From Crambe crambe (Eukaryota > Porifera > Demospongiae > Poecilosclerida > Crambeidae): a stretch of 64,000 bases of DNA. Position numbers and translations under genes: made by a program. The notes beneath the pieces were generated by a model. That model worked only from the letters and a program-made list of their open reading frames with translations. It did not search any database and was not told where the DNA came from. Positions 45,413 to 63,130 of this stretch are shown piece after piece (the stretch's first letter is position 1; every line of letters starts with the position of its first letter). The stretch lies in assembly GCA_963924555.1 (NCBI GenBank), contig OZ004586.1, positions 6,902,501 through 6,966,500 on the forward strand. Reading direction: 5' to 3'.

Positions 45413-48007
45413 TTAGTGTATATAGCCATAAGCCTCATTGGTGTCAACTTTAATATTTTGGTCACCCTGAGGAGTCTGGACCATGTCATACAGGGGACCA
45501 GGAGTGGCTGATGACAGAGGCTTCATCTGCTGTACATGTCCTGAAATGTCCTTGGTCTCCTGTCTTCTCCTATTCCAGCACCACATCACTAGAACTCCAA
45601 GAAAGAACCCCACCAGTGCAGTAACTATGGATACCACTATCACTGAAACGACAATGATGGTAGAACATGAGGTACTTCTTGAGACTGTGATAGGTGGAGA
45701 GACAGTTGGACACATTTTCCTTGAATGGTCTAGAGAAGAAAATGAGGAAATTATTGACTGCTTAAATATCAACTAATGCTGGAATACGCACTTTGATTTA
45801 TATCAAGGACACCCTGAATTGGGAAGCCTATGACTTCATTGTTGGTTGATAGCAGACGTAGAGTGAACGAGCAGTTTGTGGCAGTAGGAGAGCTCTCGAA
45901 TACAATGATAACATCATGAAGAGGATTGTAAGTTCTGTTGATGATCTCTGGTTGACAATGGTCACAATTCAAGTGAGCTGAGAGAGTTTGGGCCAGTCCA
46001 GGAGGATAGAGATCACGATTGAAGCGAACTCTTATGGTACTACCATCCAATCCTGCATCCTCCACCACAAAAATAGCATTTATCACTGTAAAAATAACAC
46101 TATCAATCCGAGCTCCAAACCTATCTAACTCTAGCTATAACTGATGCTTAGCTATGTATATTTGTACTAAAATATTTTAATGTATGGCATCTAAAACAAT
46201 TATGCTTGCCTAATGCTCAATGCTAACCATCTTCATATCAAAATTTAGTAAACAGGGATCTTGGATCTTAAAAGAACACACACAAACAGAAATCAATCGT
46301 TACTATTTGGATAAAATCACATACTTTGGAATCTTTCACTAATTCTTTCGAAACATGATCCACTTGTAAATATTAAAGAAATATTCACTGCTAAGGTGTC
46401 TTGTTGGACATCAATCAGTTGAGAGCTATTGAAAGTGAATCTCTTGGAAGTATCATTCAGAAATACTTCATTGCTTTGTTGTCCAGACACAGATAATGAA
46501 GCATTCACTGCTACAGTATTTCTATTCATCACAACATCATCTATAATCTGAAGACAAACAATAAACAATTGTCATGCAGAGTATATTGTTTATTTTAATA
46601 GCAAATATTGTATATTTGCTGTATGGAAAGCATGCAACTAGCAGCTGTGCATATCATTATTGGGCATACGTAAGATAGTATTACTTCACCCATACCATTC
46701 CCAGACATCAGTAGCTATAATATTTTATAGCTGCTGTCCAGATTATGCAAACCACAGCTGCATGAAGCTGTTTTGTTATTATTGTCTGATTCATATACTA
46801 TCATGATTCATGCTTTATAATAATTATTGCACTCCTTATCATAACAAAGCAGACATGTTTTTACTGGTTATAATAATGTTTACCTGCCATGTGACCACTA
46901 CCACTAATTCATTAGCTCCATACATGTAGGACATTGTCGGTCCTCCTGGAAACAACACTGTATAACAATAACAAGTCATCATAATCATCAAAATAACAGC
47001 ATACTCTATGTCTATAATTTGGACTGCATGGAGATAGAATGACATACGTAATTATATACACAGGGGGAGGTCGGAAGTACTGAGGCACTACTAATTTTAT
47101 CTATCATTGATTTCTGGGTGAGGTGGGTGGCAATATAATATCTTGTGGCAAGCTAGAATGTGCTATAAGTAGTATGCTACACTATTAAACTATATACATA
47201 TAGATTCACATACCACTTGGAAATTGTGGGTTATAGCTGACAGGTATGAGACTTGGAATAGAAAATGGAGTTGTACTTCCATTAAGAGAATGCATCCTTT
47301 GTTGAAAAAAGTTCTGAGGTGGGCAAGATATAGTCCTGGCATTGCGATCACCAGTACATCTGAGAGATGGATCGTTGTTATCTGTTATATTAAATGAGTC
47401 CACACACTGTCTTGCTCTCTCGTTCATGTTTATATTCACACTCAAGTCTGATAGTGGACGTTCACTTGATGGAGCATTGACACTAAAAGTCCAAGAAGCA
47501 TCTAAATTCATGAAAATGCATTGTTATTCTTATAAGACAATGCATTGTACTAACCTAGAAATACTGCTTGTACAGACTGGACGTCATCATCACTATTGAT
47601 GAAGATACCTTGACATCTCACATTGACAGTTCCAATGGATGGAGTAGCAACAACAGTGGCAGTACTGACTATAACATTTCCATTCACAGATCCATCAAAA
47701 GAGTATGATGGATTTGGAGATATAGAATTCAGAGCTTGTGGAGTTATTGCTACTAGAAAACTATTTGAAGGGTTATTTTCAGAGGTGATGTTCCAAACAT
47801 GGGTTGCACTGTTTACAGTACAAGTGAAGACAATTTGCTCGCCAGGACAAGAGTAATTTCTACCATGTTGCACACGACTGGACCACTGAAGTTCAGCAGC
47901 CCTTACTGAAGACAGAACATTGTGTTATCAGCTATTAGTTATGATATGTACAACATACCACATTGGAAAACTCCAAACAACAAAAGGAAGAGAGTCAAAG
48001 TAGTCAT
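45413..48007 (-). CDS. Ig-like single-pass receptor, unit E
   Basis: Intact paralogue, again exactly 531 residues. Exons: 47959-48007, 47555-47905, 47214-47501, 46884-46957, 46325-46547, 45792-46085, 45413-45729. Signal peptide, Ig-like domain, glycosylated extracellular part, membrane segment and tail with LYDMV and NEAYGYIH. Notable changes: one Cys in exon 3 is replaced by Phe (NFFQQ versus NFCQQ), another lost in exon 5 is gained elsewhere (SCFERIS), and DINQ replaces DNQ in exon 6. There is no MITE in intron 6. The 5' flank is shared with unit F, not with A, B or D. Confidence 0.8.
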
Positions 48008-48009
48008 TC

Positions 48010-48630
48010 TATAACCTGTCAAGATAATAACAACCCATCACTATAAATAGAGAACCGTTATAAATCATGCACACTAAATGTGTACACAGCACACCTATAG
48101 TGTATAATATAGAGACTATTTAGTGTGCATTGCATGCATATAGTGTGTACATTGGGACATTTTAGTTTGCATATAACACTTCTATTTTTACAGTGTGCAC
48201 ACTTACAGGGATTATTTAGTGTGCATTGCACATCTAGTGTGCTCTGTATTGGGATGTTTCATTTTTACAGTGCAGTGTGATAGCAAAATAATTATTGATA
48301 GAAAACTAGCTAGCTAGATGGTCTAGAGGAAGAATCAAGGAAGTACAGAGAGAGAAGGATATGAATGGGCTAATTTGGGGGATTTCCCTGGATATTAACT
48401 TGTAAGTTATATATATATCTCATACCATGATGGCTATAGTTAGCTATAATAATAGGTGGAGAAAGATGCTGTGGACTTGAAGGGCTGTATGATGGTTTCT
48501 CTTCTAGCTACAGCTCATTAAACTTTCTCACCCCCTTCACTATAACTAGCTGCTATATTAACCAGCCTAAAGTGATCAGCTAGTTTAAGAAATCTCTGAA
48601 GGGGGAAGGAGTTTATTTCAAGGGAGGCAT

Positions 48631-48668
<38 letters not shown>

Positions 48669-49510
48669 ACAAGTTCCTCTGCCTAGCTATGTATAAAAAC
48701 TTACTTTTTTGCTGCCTCCTAGAAGTTCACTTATTAAGTTTTGCATTCCTTGGTATACACGGGTTGGTAGCTATTTGGTGTCTAAATTAATACTATTTCC
48801 TGTTGATAATAATTGAACTTCCTGCTCTTGCCAACATGTTTTCCAATCCCAGCAGAACTCTCAAATAACAATTTTACTGTGCTAAACATTCCCTGCTATA
48901 ATCAGTCCATCTTGTCTTTGTTAATGCTCATAGAGGTTAAGCCATGATTAGTCTTTCTAGCTAATTCATTCTAGCTAAGTCCCAGCATTCGCTCCTGCTT
49001 TTCCTTATAACTTATGAAGTTTATTATCTCATATTGGGAGTTGTTAGCACCAGTATGGACTAGAAACCCTCATATAATAGCTATAGCTAGCACATAGTCA
49101 TAGATCTTAAACTATACTGTATGTAGAATTGCCCATACGTAACTCCATAATAATAGCAAAGCTACAAACTATATTCAATAGCATTAAGGCAGCTATTGTC
49201 TTTCACATTGATCAATCTCAATATAGCTATAATTTCCATTATCACATAGGAACCAGTTATACCACTGTACAATGTTAACATTCAGCATTTTTCTCCACTT
49301 GAATAATGATTCTAAACTCAGGGGTATGATAATGTCACAAATGTATCATAATAATACTTAGTCTAGTTAACTTGATAAAGATCACTATAAATCACTCCAT
49401 AATCACGTGTTTGTAGCAGTTATAGTTCAAGGGCAAGCAGAGGGGCAATCTTCAAAACAGAGAAGTAGCTAGCAAGTGGGTTTAAAATGATTCTAGCAAA
49501 AATGGCTTAC
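48010..49510. other. Unit E 5' flank and spacer to unit F
   Basis: The part next to unit E (48010-48560) matches the 5' flank of unit F at 53840-54350. It contains TAGTGTGCA-rich sequence (48035-48290) related to the MITE at 8449. I searched this stretch for a membrane exon that could complete unit F and found none. A poly-C tract lies at 48633-48668. Confidence 0.6.
48633..48668. repeat. Poly-C tract (36 C)
   Basis: Uninterrupted C run in the spacer. Its length is probably unreliable in the assembly. Confidence 0.9.
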
Positions 49511-53833
<4,323 letters not shown>

Positions 53834-53839
53834 TCTATA

Positions 53840-55635
53840 ACCTGTCAAGATAATAACAACCCATCACTATAATAGAGAAGCGTTATAAATAAAACGTCCC
53901 AATACAGACACACTAAGTGTGCAATGCACACTAAATAGTCTCTGTAAGTGTGCAGTGTGATGGCAAAATAATTGTTGATAGTGCAAGAGGGGAAACTAGC
54001 TAGCTAGATGGTCCAAAGGAGGAAGAATCAAGGAAATACAGAGAGAGAAGGATATCATATTGATGAATGTATGATGAATGGGCTAATTTGGGTTTTTTTA
54101 ATTAAACCTGGATATTAACTTGTAAGCTATACACTATGTATCAGTCATTATGTGGGTAGTCTAGCTATATAGTTAGCTATAATAATAGGTGGAAAAAGAT
54201 GCTGTGGACTGGAGGGGCTGCATGACCACAAAGCAGAGTGGTTTCTCTTCTAGCTAGCTACAGCTTATTAAACTTTCTCACCCCCTTCCATATAGATATT
54301 ATTAACTAAATCCAGCCTACTACCCTCCTGGTTCCTCCGCCTCTATGTATAAAGACTTACTTTTTTGGCAAGCAGAATACTGACAGTCTGTAGCTATAGC
54401 TACCACACTCGTATAGCTAGTGAGCTTAGAAGTTCACATTAACACTTACTAATAGCTCTTTTACTTAGAGCTTAGAAGTTCATGTTAACTCTCTTTTACT
54501 GGATGCTGTTTGCCATGCAACAATTCAAAACAGTTATTTAAAACATGTACATGTTATTTCTATTAAGTGTGAGGGTGTATATACACAATCTTATAACTAC
54601 AACAGGATTAAATGGAAATATCTGCATATATAGGGTTTCTTCTTTTGTATTCTACATAAGCATTAAATTCTCATCCCATTATTGGATACAGGTGCTTCTG
54701 AAGGTTGTGGCAATGAACAAGCTGATAGAAGCTAAAATTATGGTTACCCAACCAATGCATGCATGATACCATAATGGAATGGGCTGCCTTATAATGTACT
54801 TGCTTTTATGGAAACTCACCAACGAAAACAACTTACGTAGCTATGTAGCCATGATCCAAACATCCCGGCATTTATGTATGCTTTAATGATCTGTTGATGA
54901 CCCGTCAGACCCTAGCTACTCTGACCCTTAAAACAAGACCAGTTTGGATCTGGAGCAAACATCTGTATTACCAAGACAGGCACAGACTATTGCCTAGCCT
55001 TGTCACAGGCAATCCATGACTAATTCCATCCACACAGAAAGAGATATATAGATTGTATATCTCTCTGATAGTGTATTTAGCTAGCTACATAGCTAGTTAT
55101 ATGTGCACTAAGCAATATACTAAATCATTTACCATATAATAATTATGTAGAAATGTTTATCAACTTGTAATGAAGTCAATCAGAATATATTATAATACTG
55201 TACTGTTCCTACGCACTCTTTTATGCTCTCCAAAAGCTGTCAATATCCACTAGTCACCCCAGAAGTTGTCAATATCCACTAGTCACCCCAGAAGTTGTCA
55301 ATATCCACTAGTCACCCCAGAAGTTGTCAATATCCACTAGTCACCCCAGAAGTTGTCAATATCCACCAAAACTATTGACAATTTCGGGAAGCAGAGCTAC
55401 TAGGAACAGTAAAGTATACTAAACATGTTATTGAGTCCATTACAAGTAGATAAAACATTTCTAGCTATGGGGTAAAAAAAAGTAGTGGTCTATGCAATTG
55501 TTTATCAATGGTCCTATTATCCAAATCTGTAAATAGCTATAGCTTATTAGCATGCAGTCACATTAATAATTACACTAAAAACATATATAAAGAATAGACG
55601 ACTGATTCAACTTCAGTGGCAAAAGCAAGTCAAAC
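53840..55635. other. Spacer between receptor cluster and beta-helix gene
   Basis: 5' flank of unit F, then AT-rich sequence with a 29-bp tandem repeat at 55235-55366. No gene seen. Confidence 0.55.
55235..55366. repeat. 29-bp tandem repeat, about 4.4 copies
   Basis: Unit AGAAGTTGTCAATATCCACT plus AGTCACCCC. Copies are virtually identical except at the ends. It starts 401 bp and ends 270 bp upstream of the beta-helix gene start. Confidence 0.95.
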
Positions 55636-58600
55636 ATGTTGTCACCAGAAACTCTTCTTGCGCTGTGCGGCCTTTGTCATATGCTAGTGTTGAGTACTTC
55701 AATGCTAGATATTCGCTGTGTGAGATTAAATGATTCTTCCCCTCGGGAACACAATCACAGTCAACCATGTCTTACTTTGGAGCAGTACACAAGGGAGAAG
55801 AACAGATATTTCACTACAGGGGCAATATTTGTCTTTTTGGAAGGCAACCACATGCTACAAACTCCACTGAAACTTAAACACGTCTCCAATTTATCACTAA
55901 CAGGAGTAAGAAATGACTCCAGCGTAAGCATTATATGTAAAGAATATATTGCTTTATTCAATGCCACTAACATAGCCATTGAAAGATTGACCTTTAAAAG
56001 GAGGTCATTCAGCTCTCCCTTGATATCGTTTGACCAGAGTAATAAAATTCACATTTCCAACTCAGTTTTCCTAGGTGCTGGTATATATAGTACTTCACCA
56101 GCAGCACTATATTGTCATGCCACCAATATCGCAATCACTAACTGCCTCTTTAAAGATAACACAAATCCAAAGGGTGAAGGGGGAGCCATCCTTGCAAAGT
56201 CTGAAACTAACTTGAGGCTCACTGGAAATAATTTCACAAGAAATGGAGCAGGTAGAGGAGGTGCTATTTGCACATCAGAAAGTTCCTTACTCTTAGAAGG
56301 GACAACAATGAACATTTTCAATGATAACTACTGCAGCCATTATCCAAATATCATAAGAGGAGGAGCAGTACTATACTGCGAAATGTGCAGAGTAAATATT
56401 AGAGGAAGGAATATCTTTGAAAATAACAAATGTTCTCTTCAGGTTGATTTAGCAAGTGTTATAAGCATTGATACTGGAACACTGACTTTATCTGGAGTTG
56501 CACGTTTCTACAGAAATGAGGCAAAATATGGTACCATACATTTAAAATGTTCCCACGCTCAAATTGAAGGGGAAAGTATAAAATTTGTGGAAAATAGTGG
56601 TGGGGGTGTATATATATCATATTCACCACCATTACTTCATAAAGAATATTGTTTCCTCTGTAGAGATAATACCACGTATTGTACATTACTTTTAGTGAAT
56701 AACAAAACACTAATATCAGCTAATTTCATGAGAAATCGAAAACTAGAGCAAGTTGGTTATGGAATCATACACATATTATATGCAGAAAATGTTCTACTTC
56801 GAAATATAAACAGCATTGGGAATAATGATACTTCTCTAACTATAAAGAAAAGTTCAGTTGAGGTCGAAGGAGCTAATCTATTCTCAGGTAACTTTCAAGC
56901 ATTACTAATAAGTGATAGTAATGTGGTATTCTATGGGAATACAAGCATTTATAATTCCTGTGGAGTAGAAATGTATGTGTCTAATGTGTCATTCACAGGA
57001 TACACTATATTTCAAGAGAATAGTGGGAAGAATGGAAGTGCTGTTAGATCAAAAGACGTATCATTATTATTCAATGGAACTACTAAATTCACCAACAATA
57101 CTGCTATCGGAAATTCAGTTGGTGGTGCACTCTATGCACTGAATACAAAAATAACAATGGAAGGTTTTGTGACATTTTCATTTAATTCAGCAAAAGATGG
57201 AGGTGCTATGTGGCTAGACCAAATAACTTTGATTCTAGAACCGAATACAATTCTCAATACATCATACAATACAGCCTCAGAGTATGGAGGTTTTATTTAT
57301 TATTGCGATAGGGTCACAGGAAGTCAATGTGCATGGAACGCACTAAAGGATCCAATATATGCCAGTAATTTACCAGACTGCTTTATTAGATCTAAAATTT
57401 CGATCATCAATAAAAGAAAAACAATATTTATTCAAACACGGCTGATTTCGTACCATAATGCAGCTGGCAAAGATGGGGCTTTATTATATGGAGGGTTACT
57501 TGACCGATGTGTATATTCTAAGAGATATATGGATAGCAGATTATTAGCAAGAGTCTTTTTCACACGAATAATTCAGAAAAATTCCTTGAAAAATGAAGTC
57601 ACATCTCAACCATATACCCTGTGTTTTTGTGATGGAAAATCTCAGTGTGATAATAAAAGTGATGTACATGTATCAACTTATAGGGGTCAGAGTTTTACTG
57701 TGTCTGTTCTGGCACTAGGTCAGAATAAAAGCATCACTCCAACAACAGTAACAGCTGTGATCAGTCAAAATGCCAGATTGGTGGATAAACGCAAAATTCA
57801 ACAAACCATTTCACAGAATTGCTCAGATCTAACCTACAGCATCTATTCTGAAGAGAATCAAGTGAACCTGACACTCTCTTCTGATGGACCTTGTCATAAT
57901 ACTGGAACAGATAAGGTGGTTATCAGTGTGGTGGGCAAGATACAGTAAAGATGGTGAACAGTGTGTGTGTGAGAAGGAATTACAGAAGTACAATGCAAAA
58001 TGCATGATTGGAGAAAAGTTCACTGTAGAAAGAAAACAAGGTTCAAAGTTCTGGGTGAATGTCTTGTACATTAACTCCTCCTATCAAGGATTGATCTTAT
58101 ATCATTCATGTCCAATTAACTACTGCACCGATGAAGCTATTAATATCACTATCGATAATCTGGATATACAGTGTGATCACAACCGTGCTGGAATGCTGTG
58201 TGGAATGTGCTACTAATCATAGTCTCTTGCTTGGAGGTTCACAATGTGATGTCTGTTCTCGTCACTATCTGGTGCTACTCGTACCGTTTACATTAGCTGG
58301 CATAGTTCTAGTTGTCTTCTTGTCTTGTCTGAGGCTGACAGTAGCCACTGGAAGTATCAACAGTTTCATACTCTATGCTAACTTCATACAAGCTAATAAA
58401 ATAATATTCTTCTCATCCAGAAAGACTAGTGTTTTAGAAGTATTCATAGCCTGGTTGAACCTTGACCTAGGATTTGAGACCTGTTTCATTCCTGGTCTTG
58501 ATGCATACACACAAACTTGGCTTCAGTTTGCCTTTCCTCTCTACGTATGGATCTTAATCGGATTGATCATCTTCAGCAGCAGATATTCGATCACCATATC

Positions 58601-59417
58601 TAAATTACTAGGGAGGAACCCGATTGCAGTCCTAGCTACTCTCATCCTCATGTCCTACAATAAAATCCTAAAAATCATCATTGAAACATTCTCCTCTGTC
58701 CAGTTGGACTATCCCAATGGAAAGAAAATTTCTGTGTGGCTGAAAGATGCCAATGTTCCCTACTTACAGTCCAAACATCTTGCTCTATCTGCAGTCACTT
58801 TATTGGTACTCACTTTCTTGTTCGTTCCCTACACTATCCTTCTCTTGACAGGTCCTTGTCTTTATCGAGTGTCACACAAAAGATGTTACTTCTTTTTGAG
58901 GAGGATCAAGCCACTACTGGATTCCTACTATGCCCCTTACAAGAAAAACACTCGTTACTGGATTGGATTCCTCTTAGTGGTTCGCTGTGCCCTCTACATT
59001 ATCTTCTCATTCAATTACGCTAATAAGAGCCTGCTAGCCATCATCATAACATTCACTGTAATAGGATTCATATCTTGGTATTTGAAGAGAATATACAGAA
59101 AGCTTTATATTGAAATCATCGAAGGTTCGATATATTTGAATCTCGTTCTGTTATCGGCTATTGTAGCAATAATTCACAATGTAGTACTGATCGATATACT
59201 AATTGGAATAGTGTTTGCCACTATGATAAGCACTATTCTTTATCAGTTCCACCTTCTCTACATCTCCAACACAATGACGTGGTTAAAGATTAAAGCTAAA
59301 GCATCTATTTGCCTGCAAAAACCTACAAAAACCGAAGCACCTGCTAACACACCAACAAATGCCATCTCAAAAACAGTTATAGAACTGCCAGTGCGTGAAC
59401 CTTTATTGCAGACTTAG
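55636..59417 (+). CDS. Beta-helix/multipass membrane protein with two frame breaks
   Basis: Surface protein of a type common in sponges. Frame 1 (55636-57948, 770 residues) has a signal peptide (MLSPETLLALCGLCHM) and a long parallel beta-helix with repeats such as GGAILAKSETNLRLTGNNFT, GRGGAICTSESSLLLEG and GGAMWLDQ. The next part (57884-58216) contains DGEQCVCEKELQKYNAKC and CDHNRAGMLCG in a different frame. The third frame (58131-59417) begins to match at CATNHSLLLGGSQCDVC and has 7-9 hydrophobic segments and a short tail. The frames step +1 at about 57925-57945 and again at about 58200-58206, so either two small indels in the assembly or a recent pseudogene. No splice sites explain the shifts. 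Confidence 0.7.
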
Positions 59418-59869
59418 TAACACATAAACATTGCACACACTATAATAAATACGTAGCTGAGAATGACTTGGTATGCACTGCTCTATATTAAAAATATAAC
59501 CGGATCTAACATGTGTACATCTCTGCTTCTTCCACAGCAGAAGATGAATCCAAGAACTGTTATGGGTAAATGAAGTTCTTAGATATGTGCTAATGGATCA
59601 TAGGCACTTTTTGATGAGTCCAATCCATGCATAAGGATCTGTTGCAAATTGGAAAACCACATAACTAATGCCTAAAGGAAGGCAAGATAGTTACATTACT
59701 TGAAGGAGCCATGCACTTCTGTAGCACTTATCACTAACAGTGGACTACAAGAGTGATTTATAATTCTTCTTGTCGGCTATTGTGAGTGTGAGTAATGTAT
59801 TACCATACTTAAATTTGAAGAATGCAATATAGAATAGAATCTTCACATCATTGATCAACTGGTTGTTGT

Positions 59870-60030
59870 ACAAGTGAGGGAAAAAATTTTCCGTGAAATG
59901 AAAAAAAGATGTAGGGATAGCTATGACCCATTGCTCAAAAAAGTAAGGAAACAAGGGTAGGGATGAATGGAAATGGGATCAATCTATATCCAGCCAACAA
60001 TCCCTACATATACGTCGGGTAGCTTCAGAT
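59870..60030. repeat. Half of the 15016 foldback element
   Basis: One arm and the central TCGGGTAGCTTCAGAT match 15016-15165, then the match ends exactly where the next inverted-repeat element starts. The second arm is missing. Confidence 0.75.
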
Positions 60031-60368
60031 AAGGCCACTATTAATAGAATGATTGTTTCCTGTCCACCGCCCGCGTATTAAAAATGTCACCGCATCAAAA
60101 AATATTATTACTGCCTGGCGCCTGCCTGGCGCCTGCCATTGCTCATGCGCGCAGTAGAGCGCGCACATTTGGCTTCACATGCAGCTCTTTTTGGGAAAGC
60201 CCGTGGTGAATGACTAGTCTCGCGGACTGCGAGACTAGTGAATGATGAAGACAGGACCCTTGAGACAAACAACGAAGCAGTAATAGAATAATTATAATAA
60301 CCGCCCGCCCGCAGCACTTGTGGATATTTTCTTGGACAGGAAACTAGGATTCTATAAATAGTGGCCTA
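60031..60368. mobile_element. Inverted-repeat element with CG-rich core
   Basis: The left end AGGCCACTATTAATAGAAT...TTTCCTGTCCA pairs with the right end TGGACAGGAAAC...ATTCTATAAATAGTGGCCT. The body has CCGCCCGC near both ends, a GCCTGGCGCCTGCC direct repeat and GCGCGC. No transposase coding seen, so it is probably non-autonomous. Confidence 0.7.
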
Positions 60369-61412
60369 ATAGGAATACAACTCTCCCCTGTTGACATGTT
60401 ATAGGTTACACATCAAACAACTACTTCTCCAATACCTAGTTGGTGAGATCATAATTAATTATCATAATTGTGGGTCTGCATGACGTTATTAGGTATCTTG
60501 AGAAGCTTCTATCATTCTTTCAGTTGCTGGGATAAGTTGCTCTCATTCTACTTGCTCTACTTTTGGTTGGAACTATTCTTTTATTTCACAACCAATGTAA
60601 ATCGAAATCCTTACAATCATCACACAATGAGTCAAAGTAAGGTAACAAATGACTGAGCTATTGGTTCAACCTTCAATGTGTGACTATACCTGACCCTTTT
60701 AGCAAATAATAGTTTGTCTTCCCTACTATACCGACGAAATAAACTGCGCACTAAGATAAGGATCCTAATAACTTCAGGGAATAGTTACATTATTGTATGA
60801 AACTTATTTGTACAAAATATTTGTAATTACGTATGCTCAGAGGGAAGTGTGGAAGGTAATTCCTGTAACCACAGCAGGTCAGAAATGCTGTGGACTCTGT
60901 CTGTACCTCATTGCAGCAATATCCTTGAAATTATAGGCAACTGTATGCATGTGTTCTGGCTATGCCGACATTGTATGCTTAAAAAAGGGGGAGAAAACAA
61001 GACCCTCCATAGGACACATAGGGAGTGCGTGCACCCCTAATTTGCACAGGAAGAAAAAATTAGTCTGTGAACTGTGAACAAGACAAGTACTCAATCCCAA
61101 TTATAATTGCAATAAAATGTAACATTTTATAATGGCTATGGTGTGGTTATTAAAACAGGAAGTGAAGCTTTGGAGTAAAGAATGAGCATAGCTGGTTATT
61201 CTCTGACGGTAAGAATAATGATCTATAAATTAGAGTATATGTAAGAGTAGAATTAATTACATTACAATTAAGGTGTATACATGCAAACACATTGGAGAAG
61301 CAGTAACTTGATAATGAGCTACAACGTGACTTTTATAACCAAGAGAATTATTGTGATGATATACCATGAATATAAGTTCACTCTGGCTAATGGAAGTTCA
61401 TAGCTATAAGTC

Positions 61413-63130
61413 TTATGATGATGAATAAGTACCATATGCTTCGTTTTGCTGAAGTTCAAAGGCTTGATTGCCCAATTGCTCTCTCATAACCACACCTCCC
61501 TCATATCCATATCCACCCACAACCATCTCATACTCCTGCCCCTCCCCTCCTGCCAGTATTCCTGTCTCAGTTATACCTCCATCCACCACTTCATATTCCT
61601 GCCCCTCCCCTCCTGCTGAGGTTCCTGTCTCAGTCCCTCCAGGTCTAAACTTTGGGTGGCACTTGCAGATGACAACCTGCACCACCACAAAGATGACTGT
61701 GGTCAGTAGAGCTGTGACAATGACTGCAATGACAGCTGACAAGATGGCCAGAGTGCTGGAACAGGAAGGACGCACTTCACTTCTAGTAGTGGGTATATGA
61801 CCTTTGGAAAAAGAAGAAGAGATGTTGGCACTGCAGCTAAACACTCCTATTAATGTACCTGGCAACTGGTTACCTATGGTGATGGTAGAATCAGTGAAGG
61901 AGGTGGTAGTGGTGATGGAAGAGGTGGTGATTGTGTGGGTGGTGGTATCAAGCATACTGTTAGTGGGTGTAGGAGAAACTGTAGGTGGAGGGGTTAGTGT
62001 ATAGTGGTGATGGTACGTAGTAGTTATAACTTGTAGTGATGATGAACTCATGCCAGGTGCTGTGGAAGACGGCTGCACTGATGTCACTGAAATGAGAATA
62101 ATAACTATTAGCTACTATACTCCATTATACTTCATTCATCTTACCAGGTAGTGGTCTGGGAGTTGGAATGAGTTCACTTACCTCAGTGGGTATATAACCT
62201 TGGAAAAAGAAGAAGAGATGTTGTCTGCAGCTATAAACTCTCCTATTAATGCACCTGGAAACTTACCTATGGTGATGGTAGAGTCAGTGAGGGAGGTTGT
62301 AGTAGTGATGTTGGAGGTGATTGTTGTGAGGGTGGTGGTGTCAAGCATACTGTTAGTGGGTGTAGGAGAAACTGTAGGTTGAGGGGTTAGTGTAGTGGTA
62401 GTTTTAACTTGTAGCGATGATGAACTCATGCTAGGTGCTGTGGAAGATGGCTGTACTGATGTCACTGAAATGAGAATAATTAGTTATTATACTCCATTAT
62501 ACTCCATTCATCTTACCAGGTAGTGGTCTGGAGAATTTTACCTCAGTGGGTATATGACCTTTTGGAAAAAGAAGAAGAGATGTAGTGTCTTGCAGCACTG
62601 CAGCTAAACACTCCTATTAAGCTGACTTACCGGATGAACAATGTGGCCTTGAAGTTACATCCGAACAACAATCTCCCAACCACAAGCACAATCGGTCACA
62701 GCTACAATTATGTGCTCGGCACGCATTACCCCATCCCCTGCAGCAGCCAGGAGAAAGATTAGCAGCAGCACAAGTCATTGGTCCTGCATTAGCTATCATA
62801 ATAAGTTATCATCATTATCATTATCTTTACTTTGACATCCTACATCACTGCAGCATTCATCCCTCGTGTGACAGTTAGCATCGCAGTAACATAACCCATC
62901 TCCATTTTGCACGGAGCAGAGTGGCCCTGTACAACATCTGTCAGTATACCCCGAACAACTCCCATGAGTAGTTACCACTACATTTTTCATATCGTGCTTA
63001 ATACATTGTGGTTACCATCTATTTCTTGTTTACCTGATGTCAGGACAGATGCATCACGTCTGGGAAATCCCAAGGAAAAATGGATCCAGCATAAACTTAG
63101 AACTACTAATAATATGCTATTCTGATACAT
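61413..63130 (-). CDS. Somatomedin-B/mucin-stalk membrane protein
   Basis: Type I membrane protein, 422 residues, five exons in perfect phase: 63034-63130, 62831-62977, 62631-62783, 62267-62464, 61413-62086. The signal peptide starts MYQNSILLVVLSLCWIHFSL. Two somatomedin-B-like domains follow: CSGYTDRCC...LCYCDANCHTRDECCSD and CCRGWGNAC...CSCDRLCLWLGDCCSD. Two tandem copies of a Thr/Ser/Pro stalk (both starting VTSVQPSSTAP) come next, then a membrane segment (LAILSAVIAVIVTALLTTVIF). The tail has two GEGQEYE(V/M)V repeats and ends with NEAYGTYSSS. That NEAYG motif is shared with the Ig receptors of units A, C and E. The small first intron is only 56 nt. Confidence 0.8.
62087..62630 (-). repeat. 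Tandemly duplicated stalk exon region
   Basis: A unit of about 380 bp (stalk exon plus the segment reading ANISSSFSK) is present at 61800-62160, again at 62190-62540 and partly at 62520-62610. Only the 61413 copy leads into the membrane segment; in the second copy the equivalent of SSSFSKGHIPT is out of frame (SSSFSKVIYPLR then stop) and is removed by splicing at 62267. Confidence 0.7.

Larger units (their letters stand above)
59418..61412. other. Intergenic stretch with nested elements
   Basis: No supported gene. It holds a half foldback (59870-60030), an inverted-repeat element (60031-60368) and then about 1 kb of AT-rich sequence with nothing recognisable. Confidence 0.5.

Noticed and set aside
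55235..55366. CRISPR-like array of 29-bp repeats
   Set aside because: Repeats are directly adjacent with no unique spacers, and the DNA is clearly eukaryotic.
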